DNA from: Tannerella sp.
GTDB taxonomy: Bacteria > Bacteroidota > Bacteroidia > Bacteroidales > Tannerellaceae
Length of the DNA: 25,171 nt
Assembly (NCBI GenBank): GCA_031283785.1
Contig: JAITBC010000073.1
Span: forward strand, 1-25,171
Direction: 5' to 3'
The notes under the pieces are model-generated. The model was not told where the DNA came from and did not search any database. It worked only from the letters and a program-made list of their open reading frames with translations. The number at the start of each line of letters is the position of its first letter. The first letter of the stretch is position 1. Of the stretch, positions 23,162 through 25,171 are shown piece after piece. The translations under genes and the position numbers were made by a program.

Positions 23162-24712
23162 ATGAAGAAATACAGGTTTTATGTGTTGTTACCGGTGTTT
23201 TTTACGGTATCAACCGTGTTTGTTTATGCTCGGGAAAAACCGCGTATAGCAATTGCAGGAATAGCAATCGAATCGAGTACGTTTTCTCCTGCGAGGAGCG
23301 GGGAGGATGCTTTTCGAAAAAGCGCAGGGAATGATATTTTCAAGTTGTATACGTTTCTGGAGAAAGGCGAGCCTCTGCGCGAAAAAGCGGAATGGTTCCC
23401 GGCGTTCATCGCCAGGGCGACTCCCGGCGGCGCCGTTCCGCGCGAAACGTATGAATCCCTGACGAAACGGATACTTGAGCTGTTAAAAGCAAATGCGCCG
23501 TACGACGCTTTGTTTTTCGATATTCACGGCGCAATGAGCGTGGTAGGAATGGACGATCCGGAAGGCGATCTGATTGTCCGCATACGTGAAGTGATCGGCA
23601 ATGACGCACTTATCTCTACCTGTATGGACTTGCATGGAAATGTGACATGGAGGCTGGCTGAAAATACGGATTTGATTACTTGTTATCGCCTGGCGCCTCA
23701 TGAAGATGCTATGGAATCGCGCGAAAGGGCGGTCGCTAACCTGATCGAAAGAATCGAAACAGGGAAGGGACGTCCGGCTTATAAAGCATGGATTCCGGTT
23801 CCCATATTGTTGCCCGGCGAACAGACGAGCACGCGTGTGGAGCCGGGTAAATCCCTGTATGCCGCCATAGGGCCTGCTACGGCGCAGGAAGGGATTGTCG
23901 ATGCCGGTATATGGATTGGATATGCATGGGCCGACGAACCGCGAAATCGTGCAACGGTCATGGTGACGGGCGATGATAAAGAAATGGTCGTACGTACGGC
24001 GGAGTATCTTGCTCACCATTTCTGGAGTGTGAGGCATCAGTTTGAATTTGTCGCGCCCACGGCAACGCTGGATGTATGTCTCGAAAAAGCGATTGCAAGT
24101 GACAAGAAACCTTATTTTATCAGTGATATGGGAGATAACCCAACTGCCGGCGGCGCCGGCGATGTCACATGGACGCTGACGGAACTGTTGAAACGTAATG
24201 AATTTAAAGACGAAAAAGGAAAAACGCTTATATATGCCTCCATACCCGGACCGGAGTTTGTGGAAAAAGCGATACGCGCCGGCGTCGGCAATAAAGTAGA
24301 AGGAACAGCCGGAGCAAAAGTGGACAGCCGGTATGCTCCTCCCGTTAAACTGTCGGGAACGGTAACGTCCGTTTATACCGATAACCCGGATAACAAAGAA
24401 GCGGTCGTAAAAATCGGCAGTATATACGTTATCGTTACGGAAAAGCGGAAAGGATTCCATTATGTGCGCGAATTTGAAAAGCACGGGTTAGATCCGAGAA
24501 AGGCGGATATTGTCGTGGTTAAATTAGGATATCTTGTCCCCGAACTGTATGACATACAGGCCGACTGGATGATGGCGCTGACGCTTGGAGGAGTTGATCA
24601 GGATTTGCCGAACCTGCCGTACAAAAGGATCATCCGCCCGATGTTCCCGCTCGACAAAGATATGCCGGCACCCGACCTGTCGGCAAAGTTAGTGCCTTTT
24701 GCCGGCAACTGA
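23162..24712 (+). CDS. M81-family metallopeptidase (MlrC-like), secreted
   Basis: This 516-residue protein has a signal peptide (about 1-23, ending VYA) and then the two MlrC parts: an N-terminal domain beginning RIAIAGIAIESSTFSP (28-43) and a C-terminal domain with SDMGDNPTAGGAGDVTW (about 320-336). Likely metal-binding positions are His122 in FDIHGAMSV, Asp156 and His158 in MDLHGN, and His180 in LAPHED. MlrC hydrolyses linearised microcystin in Sphingomonas relatives, but family members are widespread and most have unknown substrates, so a toxin-degrading role should not be assumed. Many relatives are cytoplasmic; the export signal suggests a periplasmic job. It has its own promoter and stands alone between the ribosomal operon and the nuclease gene. 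Confidence 0.88.
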   Translation: MKKYRFYVLLPVFFTVSTVFVYAREKPRIAIAGIAIESSTFSPARSGEDAFRKSAGNDIFKLYTFLEKGEPLREKAEWFPAFIARATPGGAVPRETYESLTKRILELLKANAPYDALFFDIHGAMSVVGMDDPEGDLIVRIREVIGNDALISTCMDLHGNVTWRLAENTDLITCYRLAPHEDAMESRERAVANLIERIETGKGRPAYKAWIPVPILLPGEQTSTRVEPGKSLYAAIGPATAQEGIVDAGIWIGYAWADEPRNRATVMVTGDDKEMVVRTAEYLAHHFWSVRHQFEFVAPTATLDVCLEKAIASDKKPYFISDMGDNPTAGGAGDVTWTLTELLKRNEFKDEKGKTLIYASIPGPEFVEKAIRAGVGNKVEGTAGAKVDSRYAPPVKLSGTVTSVYTDNPDNKEAVVKIGSIYVIVTEKRKGFHYVREFEKHGLDPRKADIVVVKLGYLVPELYDIQADWMMALTLGGVDQDLPNLPYKRIIRPMFPLDKDMPAPDLSAKLVPFAGN

Positions 24713-24728
24713 AACCCATATACCTCTC

Positions 24729-24776
24729 AAGATCCCCTTTTTCGGTCTTTATGGAAGATCGAGGAGGGGGATTCTT
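24729..24776. other. Long hairpin downstream of the M81 gene
   Basis: Bases 24731-24749 pair with 24755-24773 over 19 continuous positions (several G-U pairs on the plus strand) around a 5-base loop, with two further pairs after one mismatch. It begins 16 bases after the stop codon of the M81 gene. It is a good candidate transcript end or 3' stabiliser, although no U tract follows (ACAAGG). Confidence 0.55.
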
Positions 24777-24782
24777 ACAAGG

Positions 24783-24887
24783 CAATTTATCCGTATTGCA
24801 GTTCCGGTCAATCAAGATACTTTAGATGTACAAATCGGCGATTGCACCATGGCTCTCATTATTCCATACCGTATTGATGTTACATAA
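24783..24887 (+). pseudogene. Possible fragment of a NifX/NifB-type cofactor-binding domain
   Basis: In one frame the sequence encodes IRIAVPVNQDTLDVQIGDC before ending at a stop codon (24885-24887). This resembles the start of dinitrogenase Fe-Mo cofactor-binding domain proteins (typically IAIPV, a short spacer, then LD and a Gly-His-Cys segment). There is no start codon in a sensible place and the rest of the domain is missing. The match is short and may be chance. The rest of the 24713-25062 gap, apart from the hairpin and the promoter at its end, shows nothing I recognise. Confidence 0.2.
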
Positions 24888-25005
24888 ACATTTTTCAGGG
24901 ACAATTAAAATCCGCAACCAGGTTAAATCTTTTTTTTGAGGTGCTATGAAGAAATATCCAGCCCATTCAATAGAAAAAGAAATCTTAGCCTTTCAACCCG
25001 CAGTT

Positions 25006-25037
25006 TTTGTGTAAGTGCGGATTTTATGCTACCTTTG
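25006..25037 (+). promoter_or_regulatory. Promoter of the Rpn-like nuclease gene
   Basis: TTTG (25006-25009), a 20-base spacer and TACCTTTG (25030-25037) match the Bacteroidota consensus. The -7 box ends 25 bases before the start codon of the partial gene that follows. Confidence 0.75.
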
Positions 25038-25062
25038 CCGTATGAAATAAACGAGTAAAGAT

Positions 25063-25171
25063 ATGGCACATTATTTAGATCCTAAAAATGACCTTACGTT
25101 CAAGCGAATCTTCGGCGAACATGAAGAGTTGTGTGTGAGTTTGCTCAACAATATGCTGCCTCTGGAGAAAG
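25063..25171 (+). CDS. Rpn-family recombination-promoting nuclease / PD-(D/E)XK transposase-like protein, 5' part
   Basis: Only the first 36 codons lie in the window. The protein begins MAHYLDPKNDLTFKRIFGEH, followed by EELCVSLLNNMLPLEK. The pattern of a K/N-D-x-x-FK-x-(I/V)FG start followed by a Leu-rich helix is the hallmark of the Rpn/PDDEXK_2 family (formerly called putative transposases), which is multi-copy in many Bacteroidales genomes. The catalytic Asp and Glu-x-Lys lie beyond the window, so activity cannot be judged. It has its own promoter. Confidence 0.8.
   Translation, partial: MAHYLDPKNDLTFKRIFGEHEELCVSLLNNMLPLEK

Noticed and set aside
24946..25014. A 22-codon plus-strand frame starting MKKYPAHSIEK before the nuclease promoter
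   Set aside because: It is too short, has no family resemblance and overlaps the -33 element of the next gene's promoter, so it is probably chance.
1..25171. CRISPR array, tRNA or rRNA genes, insertion-sequence ends
   Set aside because: No regularly spaced repeats, tRNA-like cloverleaf, rRNA core sequence or terminal inverted repeats flanking a transposase were seen when reading both strands.

Overview
The window looks like chromosomal DNA of a member of the order Bacteroidales (Bacteroidota). The evidence is a SusC/SusD outer-membrane uptake pair with a FecI-type sigma factor and FecR anti-sigma factor, Bacteroidota-type promoters (TTTG, about 19-20 bases, TAnnTTTG) in front of several transcription units, and the three-gene glycogen block (debranching enzyme, GT4 synthase-like transferase, GH57) found in Bacteroides relatives. 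Genus cannot be fixed from the sequence alone.

Layout. Bases 1-180 hold two tandem, near-identical intrinsic terminators closing an upstream gene outside the window. Bases 181-582 encode a NikR/CopG-type regulator with a degenerate metal site. A textbook promoter at about 673-704 drives the glycogen block (748-5388). An ECF sigma factor (5416-5994) follows closely, then FecR (6042-6947), SusC with an STN signalling domain (7019-10501), SusD (10527-12545), the wreck of a small lipoprotein gene (about 12601-12787) and a secreted GH105/GH88 unsaturated-uronide hydrolase (12828-14054). This is a small polysaccharide utilization locus, probably induced through trans-envelope SusC-FecR-FecI signalling. 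On the minus strand come an acyl-CoA synthetase (14082-15758) and an AraC regulator (15894-16814). The AraC gene is divergent from fucI-fucP (16938-20051), an L-fucose (or D-arabinose) isomerase and permease pair it probably controls. A bidirectional terminator separates fucP from the convergent ribosomal operon rplM-rpsI-rpsB-tsf (22903 down to 20160). Divergent from rplM is a secreted M81/MlrC-like protein (23162-24712). The window ends inside an Rpn/PD-(D/E)XK-type nuclease gene (25063 onward).

How the genes may work together. The STN domain of SusC, FecR and the sigma factor form a ligand-sensing relay. SusCD imports oligosaccharides, and the GH105 enzyme removes the terminal unsaturated uronic acid left by a lyase encoded elsewhere. 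Fucose released from such a glycan could enter through FucP and FucI, but no fuculokinase or aldolase gene is present. The glycogen block would handle carbon storage.

I did not find a clearly new multi-gene system. The most unusual points are: loss of the general acid/base Asp in the GH57 protein; three of four nickel ligands missing in the NikR-like regulator; a 13-base motif repeated at the same distance before fecR and susC; an abrupt G+C rise inside susC; and a frameshifted lipoprotein relic with a G6 tract between susD and GH105.
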